A DNA stretch of 64,000 nucleotides from Arbacia lixula (taxonomy: Eukaryota; Echinodermata; Echinoidea; Arbacioida; Arbaciidae): positions 21,188,008 through 21,252,007 of the forward strand of contig OZ022576.1 in assembly GCA_963669155.1 (NCBI GenBank), written 5' to 3'. Positions 39,801 to 45,665 of the stretch are shown piece by piece (position 1 is the stretch's first letter; the number at the start of each line of letters is the position of its first letter). The notes beneath the pieces were generated by a model. The model saw only the letters and a program-made list of their open reading frames with translations, had not been told where the DNA came from and searched no databases. Both the position numbers and the translations under genes were made by a program.

Positions 39801-41027
39801 TTAATTATATGACTGGGTTCATATCCAGAAACCTCCATTTGAGGGAATCCAAATACATGCACATAGATTTTCAAATAGTGTAATTTGGCACTAAGTGTAA
39901 AGCTCATTGTTTGTTGTCATGTTTACAACTGTTAGATTTAAAATTGCTCGTGACCCTGTCCCAGTGCCTTTGATGGAATTTTTTTCTTGGAATTAACTGA
40001 TAAATTATATAATGAAAGCAACTCTTTCATCCACTGGAAATAATTGATATGCCGTGTAAAGTAAATGTTATATATTGTACTTTCCTATTTACCACTAGAA
40101 CAAGGTGGTATCATGACTCAAATTCAACTTGGTTAAGCTGAGAGATGGGAACTTGGCATATTCTTCGAAATTAGCTTAAAAATCTTTGTTTGAAAATGTT
40201 TGTATATCATAGATATGATACCAAGTGCTGTCCACAAATGGATAGCTCACATATTTTCATTAGAGACAGGCAATTAGACATATGTCATCGATTCAGATGA
40301 TTGATTCAGATCAATCACAACTCTTTAAAAGATTGGGCCCACACATGCTTTTTGCCTTTTTAGTACAGGAATTCACTTTTCTAAGAGAGGCCATCATGTC
40401 ATAAGCAACTCTCTTCCAAAGGTCGAGATATAATGCCACATTGTCTTGTGTTTGCTATCTAGTTGTTTCCTTCAATTCTGGCCTCTGATTGGTGGCATGC
40501 TGATCCCTATTGGTGTCATCATGATCTTCAACCTGGTGGTCTTCATCCGCGTCATGCGGCGCCTCGGCAAGACTGTCAAGGGGCGGAGCGTGGACGAGAC
40601 CACGCGCCGCCAGCGGCTACGGCGCTTCCAGAACGCCATCTGCATCCTTCTCCTGATGGGCCTTACCTGGTCGCTAGGATACCTGAGCATCATCCGGCCG
40701 GCCAGCGTGGCTGTCCAGGGGATCTTCACCGTCATCAACTCTCTCCAGGGCTACTTCATCTTCATGCTGTACTGCGTGCGGCAGCCCCAGGTGCGCCGGC
40801 AGTGGCGTGCCCAGTTCGGCTGCTGCTTACCAGCATCCATGCAGGTGACCAAAGGGTTCTCCTCCAGCGCAGCGCATACCAGCTCCACCTTCAACACCTC
40901 CAATAAGGCTAGGCAGCGTGCCAAGTCCAGCTCAGACTCTGCTGGATTCAGACCAGAACTCATAGCTCGGTCCCCTCCTGAGAGGTTGCCTAGGGCAGGC
41001 TTTGATAACGGGGGTGCTGAGATCTAG
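627..41027 (+). CDS. Giant mosaic adhesion GPCR (37 exons visible, 5' end outside window)
   Basis: Joined exons listed below give one open frame of about 2,562 codons ending at a TAG (41025-41027). Approximate residues of the visible protein: seven HYR domains 1-547, fifteen CCP/sushi 548-1518, EGF-like modules 1519-1652, Ig 1653-1737, SEA 1738-1846, HRM-like segment 1847-1926, GAIN 1927-2169, GPS 2170-2216, 7TM and tail 2217-2562. All splice junctions are GT-AG with compatible phases. Family knowledge: adhesion GPCRs self-cleave at the GPS and signal through a tethered peptide. The long ectodomain implies an adhesion or matrix ligand, which the sequence does not identify. HYR and CCP modules together recall SVEP1/polydom-type secreted proteins, but here they sit on a 7TM core. 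There is no signal peptide because upstream exons are missing. Introns in which I recognised no repeat or gene: 867-1888, 10863-11221, 11456-12005, 12228-12696, 12904-13347, 13540-14278, 14945-15852, 16045-16837, 17021-17355, 17551-18098, 18291-18799, 20256-20697, 20884-21648, 21841-22321, 22514-23559, 23752-24301, 24569-25001, 31804-32384, 37651-38267, 39116-39680 and 39748-40462. Confidence 0.9.
1889..2140 (+). CDS. aGPCR exon: HYR domain 2
   Basis: 84 codons, phase 1 to 1, acceptor TAG at 1888 and donor GTGAAT. It starts DTEPPELICPDNITQPTDQG and ends SAGNVANCSFWVIVLG, both typical HYR signatures. Confidence 0.88.
2311..2560. repeat. Dispersed repeat, copy 1
   Basis: About 240 bp that matches 58466-58715, in the same orientation, at clearly recognisable but diverged identity. 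Shared landmarks include the TGTATGCCATATATTT start, GTGGAGTACTAGTAC in the middle and ATTCACGA near the end. Family not recognised; no terminal repeats are evident. Confidence 0.65.
3059..3298 (+). CDS. aGPCR exon: HYR domain 3
   Basis: 80 codons, phase 1 to 1, acceptor TTTAG and donor GTAAAT. It starts DMEPPNITCPEDVYATTT and ends NSARCTVTITVEG. It lacks the Trp seen in most sister domains and has an extra Cys (NFCSANV), so it is more divergent. Confidence 0.85.
3740..5240. repeat. Cluster of foldback and duplicated repeats in the HYR3-HYR4 intron
   Basis: Three nested structures. (1) A diverged direct duplication, 3927-4112 versus 4817-4989, sharing the segments from GATACATTTCTTTCCAGCTG to GCTTAGAGCA. 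(2) An inverted repeat, about 4450-4482 versus 4512-4546, around GGAGGGACTGGCATA. (3) An inverted repeat, 5064-5115 versus 5150-5199, with CAAATATTTCATGA at its outer ends. A tandem motif with TTTCGTGACGTCA lies at 4650-4700. It looks like non-autonomous foldback DNA elements. The short frames in it show no known domain. Confidence 0.6.
6332..6571 (+). CDS. aGPCR exon: HYR domain 4
   Basis: 80 codons, phase 1 to 1, acceptor GCAG at 6331 and donor GTAAGA. It starts DNQPPDIMCPNDTIQSTDAG, has SWPNASASDNCG, and ends NMANCSFLVIIQG. A complete HYR module. Confidence 0.88.
6915..8712. mobile_element. Satellite-bearing non-autonomous element, copy 1
   Basis: The left end is TTTTTGTCTCGCCCACCGGA, containing a short hairpin (GTCTCGCC then GGCGAGAC at 6921-6949). 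A CGTCCGTCC-type microsatellite follows (about 6968-7043), then ten 157-bp tandem units (7052-8620). The right end contains AAGTGGGCGAGAC and finishes around ATTGCTAATGCCTTGT. The same left and right ends recur in copy 2 (25594-29380), so they define the element. GTCTCGCCCAC at the left and GTGGGCGAGAC at the right are an inverted terminal pair. No transposase is encoded. It sits in the HYR4-HYR5 intron. Superfamily not assigned. Confidence 0.75.
7052..8620. repeat. 157-bp tandem array, ten units
   Basis: Units start GTTAAAGTTTACCTGCAAGA at 7052, 7209, 7366, 7523, 7680, 7837, 7994, 8151, 8308 and 8465, exactly 157 bp apart. Units differ by only a few substitutions, so the array is recent or homogenised. 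Each unit holds four AGGTCA-type half-sites, including AGGTCAAAGGTCA and AGGTCATTTGAGGTCA. Confidence 0.93.
9036..9278 (+). CDS. aGPCR exon: HYR domain 5
   Basis: 81 codons, phase 1 to 1. It starts DRESPNVTCPSNITQVQD and ends NNTAFCTFTVTIIG. The acceptor that keeps the family phase is TTAAG at 9031-9035, a less usual AAG site; no better YAG lies close enough. Donor GTATGT at 9279. Confidence 0.82.
9385..10156. mobile_element. TTAA-flanked MITE
   Basis: A perfect 17-bp terminal inverted repeat CCCTAATACTCCCGGGG (9389-9405) and its complement (10136-10152) is flanked by TTAA on both sides (9385-9388, 10153-10156). No coding capacity; long G runs lie just inside both ends. TTAA target duplication is the hallmark of piggyBac-type insertion; the family assignment is inference. 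Confidence 0.8.
10671..10862 (+). CDS. aGPCR exon: HYR domain 6 (short, degenerate)
   Basis: 64 codons instead of about 80, phase 1 to 1, acceptor TGCAG and donor GTTAGG. It starts ARLYCPENVTTVADPFSE and ends EDECTFFVYVEG. The strand segment around the usual SxDxxGN motif is shortened to SGREDE. The frame is open and the phases fit, so it is probably still used. Confidence 0.78.
11222..11455 (+). CDS. aGPCR exon: HYR domain 7 (divergent)
   Basis: 78 codons, phase 1 to 1, acceptor CTCAG and donor GTGAGC. It starts ELVDPVCPESSVLEVASP, has SWQLPAQP, and ends YNCTFDIAVKG. The canonical PPxIxCP start is altered, but both Cys and the terminal strand remain. Confidence 0.78.
12006..12227 (+). CDS. 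aGPCR exon: CCP/sushi domain 1
   Basis: 74 codons, phase 1 to 1. It starts AVTCLVPELPNNL and ends GDLPFCEG. Six Cys, with GCNTGYNLKGS as the core CxxGYxLxG motif. It has a longer first loop than its sisters. Confidence 0.86.
12697..12903 (+). CDS. aGPCR exon: CCP/sushi domain 2
   Basis: 69 codons, phase 1 to 1, acceptor CTATAG and donor GTAAGC. VVTCPLPAMFPSFLLP at the start, ECATGYNQTGD core, SDLPHCG end. Six Cys. Confidence 0.87.
13348..13539 (+). CDS. aGPCR exon: CCP/sushi domain 3
   Basis: 64 codons, phase 1 to 1. IVQCLIPAYGPGL start, MCEVGYNLTGS core, SSSLPTCQG end. Six Cys. Confidence 0.87.
14279..14470 (+). CDS. aGPCR exon: CCP/sushi domain 4
   Basis: 64 codons, phase 1 to 1, acceptor AACAG at 14278 and donor GTAAGT at 14471. 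DITCEVPSFSPGLLTTD start, VCEQGYNLMGA core, TGPLPACE end. It has no ATG near its start, so a search for ATG-initiated frames would miss it. Confidence 0.87.
14750..14944 (+). CDS. aGPCR exon: CCP/sushi domain 5
   Basis: 65 codons, phase 1 to 1, acceptor CTCTAG and donor GTAAGG. VVVCGIPSSLPDEL start, ECSEGYDITGN core, SAELPTCQ end. Six Cys. Confidence 0.87.
15853..16044 (+). CDS. aGPCR exon: CCP/sushi domain 6
   Basis: 64 codons, phase 1 to 1. The phase-keeping acceptor is GTGAAG (15847-15852), another AAG site. LVMCSVPAFSPNLLAKD start, ECEEGYDLVGS core, SDALPICQG end. Confidence 0.83.
16838..17020 (+). CDS. aGPCR exon: CCP/sushi domain 7
   Basis: 61 codons, phase 1 to 1, acceptor TTTCAG and donor GTGAGT. 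VVTCSIPSFTSQLGSSC start, SCAPGYDLVGS core, TTTLPSCD end. The first loop is shorter. Confidence 0.87.
17356..17550 (+). CDS. aGPCR exon: CCP/sushi domain 8
   Basis: 65 codons, phase 1 to 1, acceptor CTATAG and donor GTGAGT. IVMCPIPEALPSQLGSAF start, ECSEGYTLDGS core, SGSLPTCDG end. Six Cys. Confidence 0.87.
18099..18290 (+). CDS. aGPCR exon: CCP/sushi domain 9
   Basis: 64 codons, phase 1 to 1, acceptor GACAG and donor GTTTGT. VVMCTIETLPSNLVTSS start, SCDVGFNLIGL core, SSNLPACEG end. The core Tyr is Phe here. Confidence 0.86.
18800..18991 (+). CDS. aGPCR exon: CCP/sushi domain 10
   Basis: 64 codons, phase 1 to 1, acceptor TGCAG and donor GTAAGG. VMTCTLSSFPSQLTADL start, SCENGYDLVGSAWTVC core, SNSLPQCQ end. 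It is the only CCP here with a Trp before the fifth Cys. Confidence 0.87.
19200..19751. mobile_element. TTAA-flanked MITE
   Basis: Terminal inverted repeats AGGTGATATTCATAG (19204-19218) and its complement (19733-19747) are flanked by TTAA at 19200-19203 and 19748-19751. No coding domain. It lies in the CCP10-CCP11 intron. Confidence 0.8.
20067..20255 (+). CDS. aGPCR exon: CCP/sushi domain 11
   Basis: 63 codons, phase 1 to 1, acceptor CCCAG and donor GTAAGA. VTCAVPASLPANLESPEC start, QCVVGFTLLGN core, SDTLPTCQG end. Confidence 0.87.
20698..20883 (+). CDS. aGPCR exon: CCP/sushi domain 12
   Basis: 62 codons, phase 1 to 1, acceptor CTATAG and donor GTATCA. VVTCTIPSFGSPLSSTTC start, RCDAGYTLVGS core, SDPVPTCQG end. 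Confidence 0.87.
21649..21840 (+). CDS. aGPCR exon: CCP/sushi domain 13
   Basis: 64 codons, phase 1 to 1, acceptor TTGCAG and donor GTAAGT. VVTCPVPSFPANLTAING start, ECSVGFSLVGE core, TSALPTCQG end. Confidence 0.87.
22322..22513 (+). CDS. aGPCR exon: CCP/sushi domain 14
   Basis: 64 codons, phase 1 to 1, acceptor TACAG and donor GTAAGG. AVTCSIPTLPAQLSPVD start, GCSMGYTLIGS core, SGALPTCQG end. Confidence 0.87.
23560..23751 (+). CDS. aGPCR exon: CCP/sushi domain 15
   Basis: 64 codons, phase 1 to 1, acceptor TTATAG and donor GTGGGT. VVQCSIPAFPANLTTSD start, ACQPGYEAAGN core, SADLPTCQG end. Last CCP before the EGF modules. Confidence 0.87.
24302..24568 (+). CDS. aGPCR exon: two EGF-like modules, second calcium-binding
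   Basis: 89 codons, phase 1 to 1, acceptor AGCAG and donor GTAACT. The first module (VIDICGDIKPCPMVSTC onward) is an EGF-like repeat. The second starts DIDECDATTPPCDANARC, and its DxDEC start plus the later N/D-x-F-Y-type segment NFAGSYLC match calcium-binding EGF. Confidence 0.87.
25002..25136 (+). CDS. aGPCR exon: EGF module
   Basis: 45 codons, phase 1 to 1, acceptor TTACAG and donor GTGAGT. DPCDLAPCQNGGTCTTSADG gives the standard C-x4-C-QNGGTC EGF pattern, with later Cys in TCACPVSYTDVNC. Confidence 0.87.
25594..29380. mobile_element. Satellite-bearing non-autonomous element, composite copy 2
   Basis: It fills most of the EGF-Ig intron. Two left ends (TTTTTGTCTCGCCCACCGG, about 25594 and 25868), each followed by a CGTCC microsatellite, and three right ends (GTGGGCGAGACACAATATTG near 27319, 28543 and 29348) show nested or serially duplicated copies. 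Between them are 157-bp satellite units and a second module with GGTGAAGGCTTCCTAACTTG. A near-perfect 1,225-bp tandem duplication is present (about 26130-27350 versus 27351-28575). The third block carries unrelated sequence at about 28998-29289 before the last right end. Confidence 0.75.
29441..29695 (+). CDS. aGPCR exon: Ig domain
   Basis: 85 codons, phase 1 to 1, acceptor CTCTAG and donor GTAGGT. EPPAVVTNPTSQSVDA start, LTFSCSF with the first Cys, FEWYKDS with the core Trp, then AEDQGYYLCRAVG with the DxGxYxC motif. A complete I/V-set-like Ig fold. Confidence 0.9.
29795..30100. repeat. Three 105-bp tandem copies spanning an exon start
   Basis: TCACAG acceptors at 29831, 29936 and 30041 are 105 bp apart, each preceded by the same polypyrimidine tract and followed by GATNTTGATAACT. 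Only the third leads into the open SEA exon. The first two run into stops within a few codons in the expected phase. Confidence 0.88.
30047..30156 (+). CDS. aGPCR exon: SEA domain, first part
   Basis: 110 nt, enters phase 1 and leaves phase 0; acceptor TCACAG at 30046, donor GTGAGT. It encodes DVDNFVVTASFNLAFNSSLT then DKSSVFYQNTANTVINF. It continues in the next exon as a SEA domain. Confidence 0.78.
30780..30996 (+). CDS. aGPCR exon: SEA domain, second part
   Basis: 217 nt, enters phase 0, leaves phase 1; acceptor CTGTAG, donor GTCAGT at 30997. It starts IKTPLQNSFQDPLSVLVKRF and then has FRSGSVVTDFSLYIYNG, the SEA core. The GSVVT at 30846-30860 resembles the SEA autoproteolysis motif GSVVV. 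It ends ASIQTLSA. Confidence 0.8.
31058..31420. repeat. Decayed tandem copies of the preceding exon end
   Basis: The exon end plus donor region (CCATCCAGACCCTCAGCGCT then GGTCAG and CTAGGAAAT) is repeated at 31063-31110. Weaker repeats lie near 31150, 31240 and 31365 (ATTCAGAC/ATTTAGAC with TCAGTGCTGGTCA). The copies are not open and have no consistent splice sites. Confidence 0.55.
31687..31803 (+). CDS. aGPCR exon: Cys-containing HRM-like segment, part 1
   Basis: 39 codons, phase 1 to 1, acceptor AACAG and donor GTAAGT. VTCAPMTFSTVYGEASFESG then ATCPDYTLN. The pattern G-A-x-CP followed by C-x-W in the next exon resembles the hormone-receptor-like (HRM) segment found before GAIN in adhesion GPCRs. 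That assignment is tentative. Confidence 0.72.
32385..32640. repeat. Small palindromic repeats in intron
   Basis: The segment 32515-32625 begins GCCATATTCATGAA and ends with the near-complement TTCATGAATGTGGC, enclosing a short hairpin-prone core: a MITE-like palindrome. The adjacent 32385-32510 holds GATCAATTCAGATC-type repeats with CGCAACTC, a motif also seen near 17150 and 40300. Confidence 0.55.
32665..32786 (+). CDS. aGPCR exon: HRM-like segment, part 2
   Basis: 122 nt, enters phase 1, leaves phase 0; acceptor TGCAG at 32664, donor GTTAGC. RFQHVLVATCEGDSVNPCVW then VSQDHCGRNLTADELLEILL. The last residues begin the helical subdomain A of GAIN. Confidence 0.8.
33126..34336. mobile_element. 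Hairpin-ended, AGGTCA-rich non-autonomous element (Helitron-like 3' end)
   Basis: Near the left, 33174-33203 forms a hairpin (ATGCCTCCGCCAC, GAA, GTGGCCGGAGGCAT), then CGTCCGTCC, then degenerate repeats of about 160 bp around GGATCACTACTTGG and AGGTCAGAGGTCAAAGGTCA. Near the right, GGCGGAGGCAT (34292-34302) repeats the left end inverted. A second hairpin CGACTGCGTGGCAGTCG (34309-34325) is followed 7 bases later by CTAG and then T, as at Helitron 3' ends. No encoded protein. The left limit is uncertain. Confidence 0.6.
34403..34549 (+). CDS. aGPCR exon: GAIN domain, subdomain A
   Basis: 49 codons, phase 0 to 0, acceptor GCATAG and donor GTCAGT. EQITTENAESVAEETAEITE then SVAEIIEDITEVASTDVQ. 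Amphipathic helices rich in Glu, as in the helical half of GAIN. Confidence 0.82.
34550..34742. other. Intron start, no feature recognised
   Basis: An open stretch reading LYMTARMVDTGNIMSVVKKA after a CACAG at 34634 recalls GAIN helices, but it ends in a stop and has no donor. It may be a decayed exon copy or chance. Confidence 0.3.
34743..35229. mobile_element. MITE with 37-bp perfect inverted ends
   Basis: 34743-34779 is the exact reverse complement of 35193-35229 (starts ATATGTGACCGCCCAGCTCG). There is no coding capacity inside. Clear target duplications were not identified beyond TA-rich flanks, so the superfamily is unassigned. Confidence 0.85.
35290..35590. repeat. Degenerate tandem copies of an exon acceptor region
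   Basis: Three related blocks: 35290-35360 (CCATCCATAG), 35428-35498 (CCATCTGTAG then GATAATGTCAATGATGATGA) and 35522-35590 (CCATCCACAG then the real exon GTGACAATGTCAATGGTGAA). The middle copy still resembles the exon start but is closed. Confidence 0.65.
35574..35762 (+). CDS. aGPCR exon: GAIN domain, subdomain A continued
   Basis: 63 codons, phase 0 to 0, acceptor CCACAG and donor GTGAGG. VTMSMVNIVNNIAESSSDEE then MVQAIENQLLLVEVEDQEVV. Helical GAIN segment. Confidence 0.83.
35941..36333 (+). CDS. aGPCR exon: GAIN domain, subdomain B
   Basis: 131 codons, phase 0 to 0, acceptor TTCCAG and donor GTAAGA. TLFIPPEVASSIPDRARLVA and later SFGSIVVTDLDTPIQLTFVP give the beta-sandwich strands that precede the GPS. 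FNRSIFSRIIAASF fits the usual variable segment. Confidence 0.9.
36401..36974. mobile_element. MITE rich in AGCCCCGTACTAT motifs
   Basis: The first 26 bp (ATATGCTTTTCACACTAGCA onward) match the reverse complement of the last 26 bp with one mismatch. Inside, TTAGCCCCGTACTAT-like units occur in both orientations, so the ends can fold. No coding domain. From its end to 37509 the intron shows nothing I recognise. Confidence 0.8.
37510..37650 (+). CDS. aGPCR exon: GPS cleavage motif and start of tethered agonist
   Basis: 47 codons, phase 0 to 0, acceptor TTGCAG and donor GTAAGT. CVFWDFEVNSWSTDGC then CECDHLTNFGVLM: four Cys, two Trp and the HL/T cleavage triad. The scissile bond falls between codons 37627-37629 (Leu) and 37630-37632 (Thr). 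The released end, TNFGVLM, matches the Stachel consensus TxFxVLM. Confidence 0.95.
38268..38392 (+). CDS. aGPCR exon: TM1
   Basis: 125 nt, enters phase 0, leaves phase 2; acceptor TTGCAG, donor GTAAGA. DIYGGAGLSDQADFILEIIS then YVGCAMSIWGLVITILTYAT. The end of the tethered agonist is followed by TM1 with the family's SYVGC start. It has no ATG near the start. Confidence 0.92.
38445..38645 (-). mobile_element. tRNA-derived SINE
   Basis: On the minus strand, an A box TAGCCTAGTGG (38626-38636) and a B box GGTTCAAGTCC (38584-38594) sit at pol III spacing, with an intact T arm CAGG-TTCAAGT-CCTG. The acceptor stem does not pair well and a non-tRNA tail with A-rich tracts follows to about 38445, so it is a SINE head rather than a working tRNA. 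Confidence 0.6.
38832..39115 (+). CDS. aGPCR exon: TM2-TM3 and start of TM4
   Basis: 284 nt, enters phase 2, leaves phase 1; acceptor TTGCAG and donor GTGAGA. PNQILISLSSALLGMYIIFM (TM2), PCCILAGFLHYFTLASLFWM (TM3 with its conserved Cys), then GVEGYNMYILFVRVL, and SLVAWG leading into TM4. Confidence 0.94.
39681..39747 (+). CDS. aGPCR exon: TM4
   Basis: 67 nt, enters phase 1, leaves phase 2; acceptor TTGTAG, donor GTAAGT. GGPMVIVAVTGGAARQYYAR: the family's GxPxxIVxVT helix. Too short to stand out alone, but fixed by phase and family pattern. Confidence 0.88.
40463..41027 (+). CDS. aGPCR last coding exon: TM5-TM7 and cytoplasmic tail
   Basis: 565 nt including TAG; enters phase 2, acceptor ATCTAG at 40462. 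CFLQFWPLIGGMLIPIGVIM (ECL2 Cys and TM5), AICILLLMGLTWSLGYLSII (TM6), VINSLQGYFIFMLYCV (TM7). The tail of about 80 residues is Ser-rich and ends GFDNGGAEI. It has no obvious class I PDZ ligand. Confidence 0.95.
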
Positions 41028-44000
41028 TAGACTAGTGGCCTAGCTGCAAGTCAGCGTCATTATATAGAGTTGTGTTTTATGCAGTGCATATTACTCCTTT
41101 CAAAATGATCTGTAACACATGTGAACATATTGACTGATGTATTGATTTTTTTATATTTTTTGTTAAACAGATCTGTAATACATGTTAACTTATACCTATT
41201 GATATATTGATGTTATTCTATATTAGTTAAACAGATCTATAATACATGCTAACATACCTGCTCATATATTGATGCTATTTCAGATTAGTCAAAACACATC
41301 TGTAATCTGTGTTAACATATCTACTGATATATATTGATGCTATTTTATATGTGTTACCTTCTCCACACTATCAGCATGATTCATGAGTTCATTGTTGATA
41401 CTGCTTATGTCCTTTATCGAGCCCCTCCCACAACAAGCTTATTATATATTTTTTTAAATGTAAATTCTTGGAAAGTAAACGATTTACAATATGAGCATAC
41501 ACAAATAACTTAACCAGCTTATAAAATGTATAGATGTTGTATACTACTGTTGCATTTGCATAAAATGTGTTGCAATGAATATATACAGTACTAGAATGGT
41601 ATATTTGTTCTTCCTTTAAATTAAGTTTTTCTTCACAAATACTGTGATATATAATGTGAATATATTTTGTTCCTGTTCTTTTATAACGGAACACGAGATT
41701 TAGTTTGCCTTCCAGTGATATCTATTTTATTAACTTTCACCCTTGTCATGGTTTATAAATGCGAATATGTTCTCATTGTTTTTCTAGTAACAAAGATTGC
41801 ACAAATCTTGAAAATGAGCCTTGAGCCTTGGAGAGTACTTGAATTATGAAACACCTTGAGAAGTTATTCAATTTCATATCCGTGAAAATGTTCTTGAAGT
41901 CTATTGTATATTTGCAATTTTCAAAAATCAGATAATCTTTTTAAAACTATGTAAACTCTCAGAGCATATATTTTTTTCATATAGCTTTGAAAATTTAAGT
42001 CATACTTGATTGATGAAATTTATTTGTGTATGCATGTTAAACTTGAGTGTAATATTCAGGAAATATGGTATTATGAATAAATGCAGTCTTTCAGATAAAT
42101 CATTTCCATCCATATATGCATGAATTTAAGTGCAGGTACATGTATATATGCAATTTCCTATTGTGTGGGTTTTTAGGAGTATGTAGTACATTATCCCACA
42201 GGCCACAAGTTCTTTGGATCCTGTTTTTTGTTATTGTAGTATTTTGGCTTCTTCAAATATCGGTCTGTATGAATAATCATTGTGTATTAGATTTTAAATT
42301 ATATTTGTCATTATGTGGATCAATCTGCTTTCAGAAGGAATGTCTTCATCAAACATGTTAATATTATTTAAAGACATTGTGATTTAAAACAATCTGACAT
42401 GTACTTACCCTATAAGATTGAAGCAAAGGACAGGATATGTGGGTATTTTGCGTAATGATTCAGTGTTTTTACTTAATTTAAAACATAGTTAAAATCGTGA
42501 TTTATTTACTAAGCTAAAAATATGGCAAATCATACACGAAAGATGTATTTGATGTAAGAGTTTAGTATTTGCCAAATAATTTGATATTTTCTTAAATAAT
42601 TTGTTACATTGTATTATAGAAAAGGGTTTGGGAACTAGTAGAACTAGTATTGTGCTTAGGTAGTTTTTACAGGTGATGGATGAAAGTAGTATTTACATTG
42701 TAATTGTTCATTGTATATCCAAACATCTTACTTTTTCATCGATTTACAGTGTACCAAGTACAAAGTTTGTATCGAGAATGATATCATAATAGCATAGTTT
42801 TTAGTCTTATTGTATTATTTCACATGAAATGTGTCACGTATGTGCATAGCCCTTTGTTACATATAATATTAAAATAAGACATATGAATGTTTCTGGTAAA
42901 ACATTCACATTGTGCAATATGTAAAGAAGGTAGTGTATGCACCTGCGGTAAGAATCCAATTCAGGTACTTTATGGCTTGTTTTGCTCCAGGAAACTTATT
43001 GATACAACATTCAGGTGGGGGTATTTGTTGCAAAAAAAGTACTAGTCAGCAGTGTGATGATGTTTTCTATGGCCTCAATGGATCATCTTGCTTAGTATAC
43101 TCAGAGTTTCTGAAAACGGTGTTATATAGATGTGATTATATCCTGGGGATTCAACTATTTTGAATGAAATTGGGAATATTCTCAGCTAATATGATACAGG
43201 GTTTTATAGCAGTGTGAAGCTTTTTTGGCTAGATTTAATTGGTTACTGGCTATGACAAGTACTCAAGAAAAGTAATACTGGACGGATCAATTATTATCAT
43301 CCTTTATGTATTCTTATGCACTCATGATTTTTCAATCTCATTCAAAAATATATGACAAAGCTATACTTACAGATTATTAAAACCTTCCTGTATTTTAAAA
43401 GTTTGTGGCTACAATGCAATGAAACTGCTACAGTTAATCATTATTTAGTCCTCTTTGTGATTAAGGTTATTCTGGTTTTCATTAAGAAACTATTTGTCCC
43501 CTACATAGGATGATTAATGTATATATGTAATCTCTGATTGTTGGTGATGAATATTCAGTCAAAATCAGATGCCTGCATATGTTTTTCGGGAAAGTGTTAT
43601 GCCCCAACAGATTATTGCATTACATATGCAAGATGCGAAAATGTCATCTATTCTCCTTTCTCAAAGTCAGACTTTTATCCAGTTCTCTCTCCAAAAGCAA
43701 ACAAAAAATCTGTCAAATGAAATAAATACTGTCAGGTTTTTGCTTTTTTCCCTGTGAATAGCATTTTTTTTAAAATAAAGACTTTGTCCTATTAATTTCA
43801 ACAGTGCATGCAGTCCTGAGCTTCAATAGCGTAACAGTGAAACATTGGGAAAACTTGAGTGATGATGTAACACCGAAAATCCTTGTATGATTTAAAAGAC
43901 ACTAGAACCAAGAGTGCATGGTGGCGGGTGGAGAGAAAACACCGCATAGGCTTCACTTCAAATAAAACCAAAACGATCACAGAATTAACACTTTTGAATG

Positions 44001-45240
44001 AGATCCAGGGTTGCTCATCTTTAAATGGCTTTGAACTTTGCTATACATCTATTTATTATGTGCATTTTATCAACAAGAGGCTGCTAAGTTTTATTTGCAG
44101 TGAAACATCTGCTGAACATGCCTATGGCTGCTTTTTATACTACTCCAAAAGTGTATTTATATTCTTGTATTTGTTTCTCAATAAACTGTTATTATATTCC
44201 TACACCATTGTTTTCTTTGTGTTCTTCATTTCTCTGATCAACTGAGAAAAAAGGTTGCAATACATTGATGAATTGTATACATATTTAGATGTGAATTATT
44301 ATGTCACATCCCAGAAACACTAAGTTTTGAAGATACATATGTTCCACATGACACCATTATGTAATTTGATGATGACCTTAACTTTAACAAAACATCACTG
44401 ACATGCATAACATAGCTGTATACGTGTTGAATTGATTGTAATCCAGGAGAATCAAGGTAAAACTTGTAATGTTTACCTTTACAATTTGAATACCATTGTG
44501 AGGCGTCATGAGTATTAGGCAAATTCTTGTCTTGAAGGAGCTAGAGCTATCAGAAACTTGAGTTAATTTTCAGCGGAAAGGGTGTTCAAATCGACATCCC
44601 TCAAAGTCTATGTCAAATGCTTTTGTCATAAACTATATAAAAATATATGTCGGGGAAGGAGGGGGGGGGGGGTGGGGGAGTGGCGTCGATGTAGAGTAGT
44701 TGTTCTGCCTATACATGTAATTGCAATCGAAACGCTCAAAAAGAGTTACTGTATTTTTTGAATGACTCACTACGTCTCGGAGCCTGACATCGACACATTC
44801 ACCTATCAATCGAATGTCGAGTCAATTCTAGTGCTTGTGCTTTTCTAGAAGCTTAAATACTAAAAATCTGGGTTTACAAAGGAGGTTAATCCACATGATT
44901 GTACTATACATGTTAGGTTGCGATCTTCATTTTGAATATAATGGTCACTCTGCATTAGGACCTAAATTAGGTGAATATTGGAAGTTCTTTCCTGGATGAT
45001 GGGAAATGCAGGTATATACACCCGCCTCTAAGCCTGCCAGTTTGGACATGATAGGAGGAATATAATACCCCTTTCACAATCGATGATTAGCGTGTCTACC
45101 AAGTATCTCTCCAATACTTAAAGTTTCAATGAGACAAAGTGTACAGTCTATAGGGGCCTATTTCATTTATCTGAAAAAAAAGTAATTCAAGTCGGCAAAT
45201 AACAGGAAAAAGAAAATGTTGCGGTTTCATATCAGCCATA
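41028..45240. other. Probable 3' UTR of the aGPCR, then intergenic
   Basis: AT-rich, no coding domain seen on either strand. AATAAA signals at 42076, 43721, 43774 and 44180 are candidate polyadenylation sites; the sequence does not show which is used. Confidence 0.45.
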
Positions 45241-45269
45241 GGCCTTTGATAATGAAATGAAAGGAATGA

Positions 45270-45665
45270 GTAAGGGGGAAGAGAGGAAAGAGAGAGAGAG
45301 TGGGGGGGGGGGTAGATGGGAAAGACAGGGAGGGAGAGAGAGAGAGAGAGGGGGGGGTAGATGGGAAAGACAGGGAGAGAGAGAGAGAGAGAGTGGGGGG
45401 GGGGGTAGATGGGAAAGACAGGGAGGGGGAGAGAAGGAGGGGTACAAGAGACATATATAGAGCTCTCATGCCTTTCTATGCTGGACTCTTTTTCTCACCC
45501 CGCCGCCGCGTCCTTCTCTTCATCTTCATCTCCATTCCCAATCCAATCTCGTGAAAGCCTTTGATTTTAACATAATCCTTTAAAAAAGTATAGAAAAGAG
45601 AGGAGGTAGAAAGAGATTGAGAGAGGGACAGAGACAGAGACAGATCGAGAGAGAGAGAGAGGGAG
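45270..45665. repeat. GA-rich tandem repeats
   Basis: GTAGATGGGAAAGACAGGGA recurs at about 45312, 45357 and 45405, separated by GAGAGAG and G runs: a 44-48 bp minisatellite. A second GAGAGA tract is at 45590-45662. The apparent reading frames are low-complexity artefacts. Confidence 0.8.
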
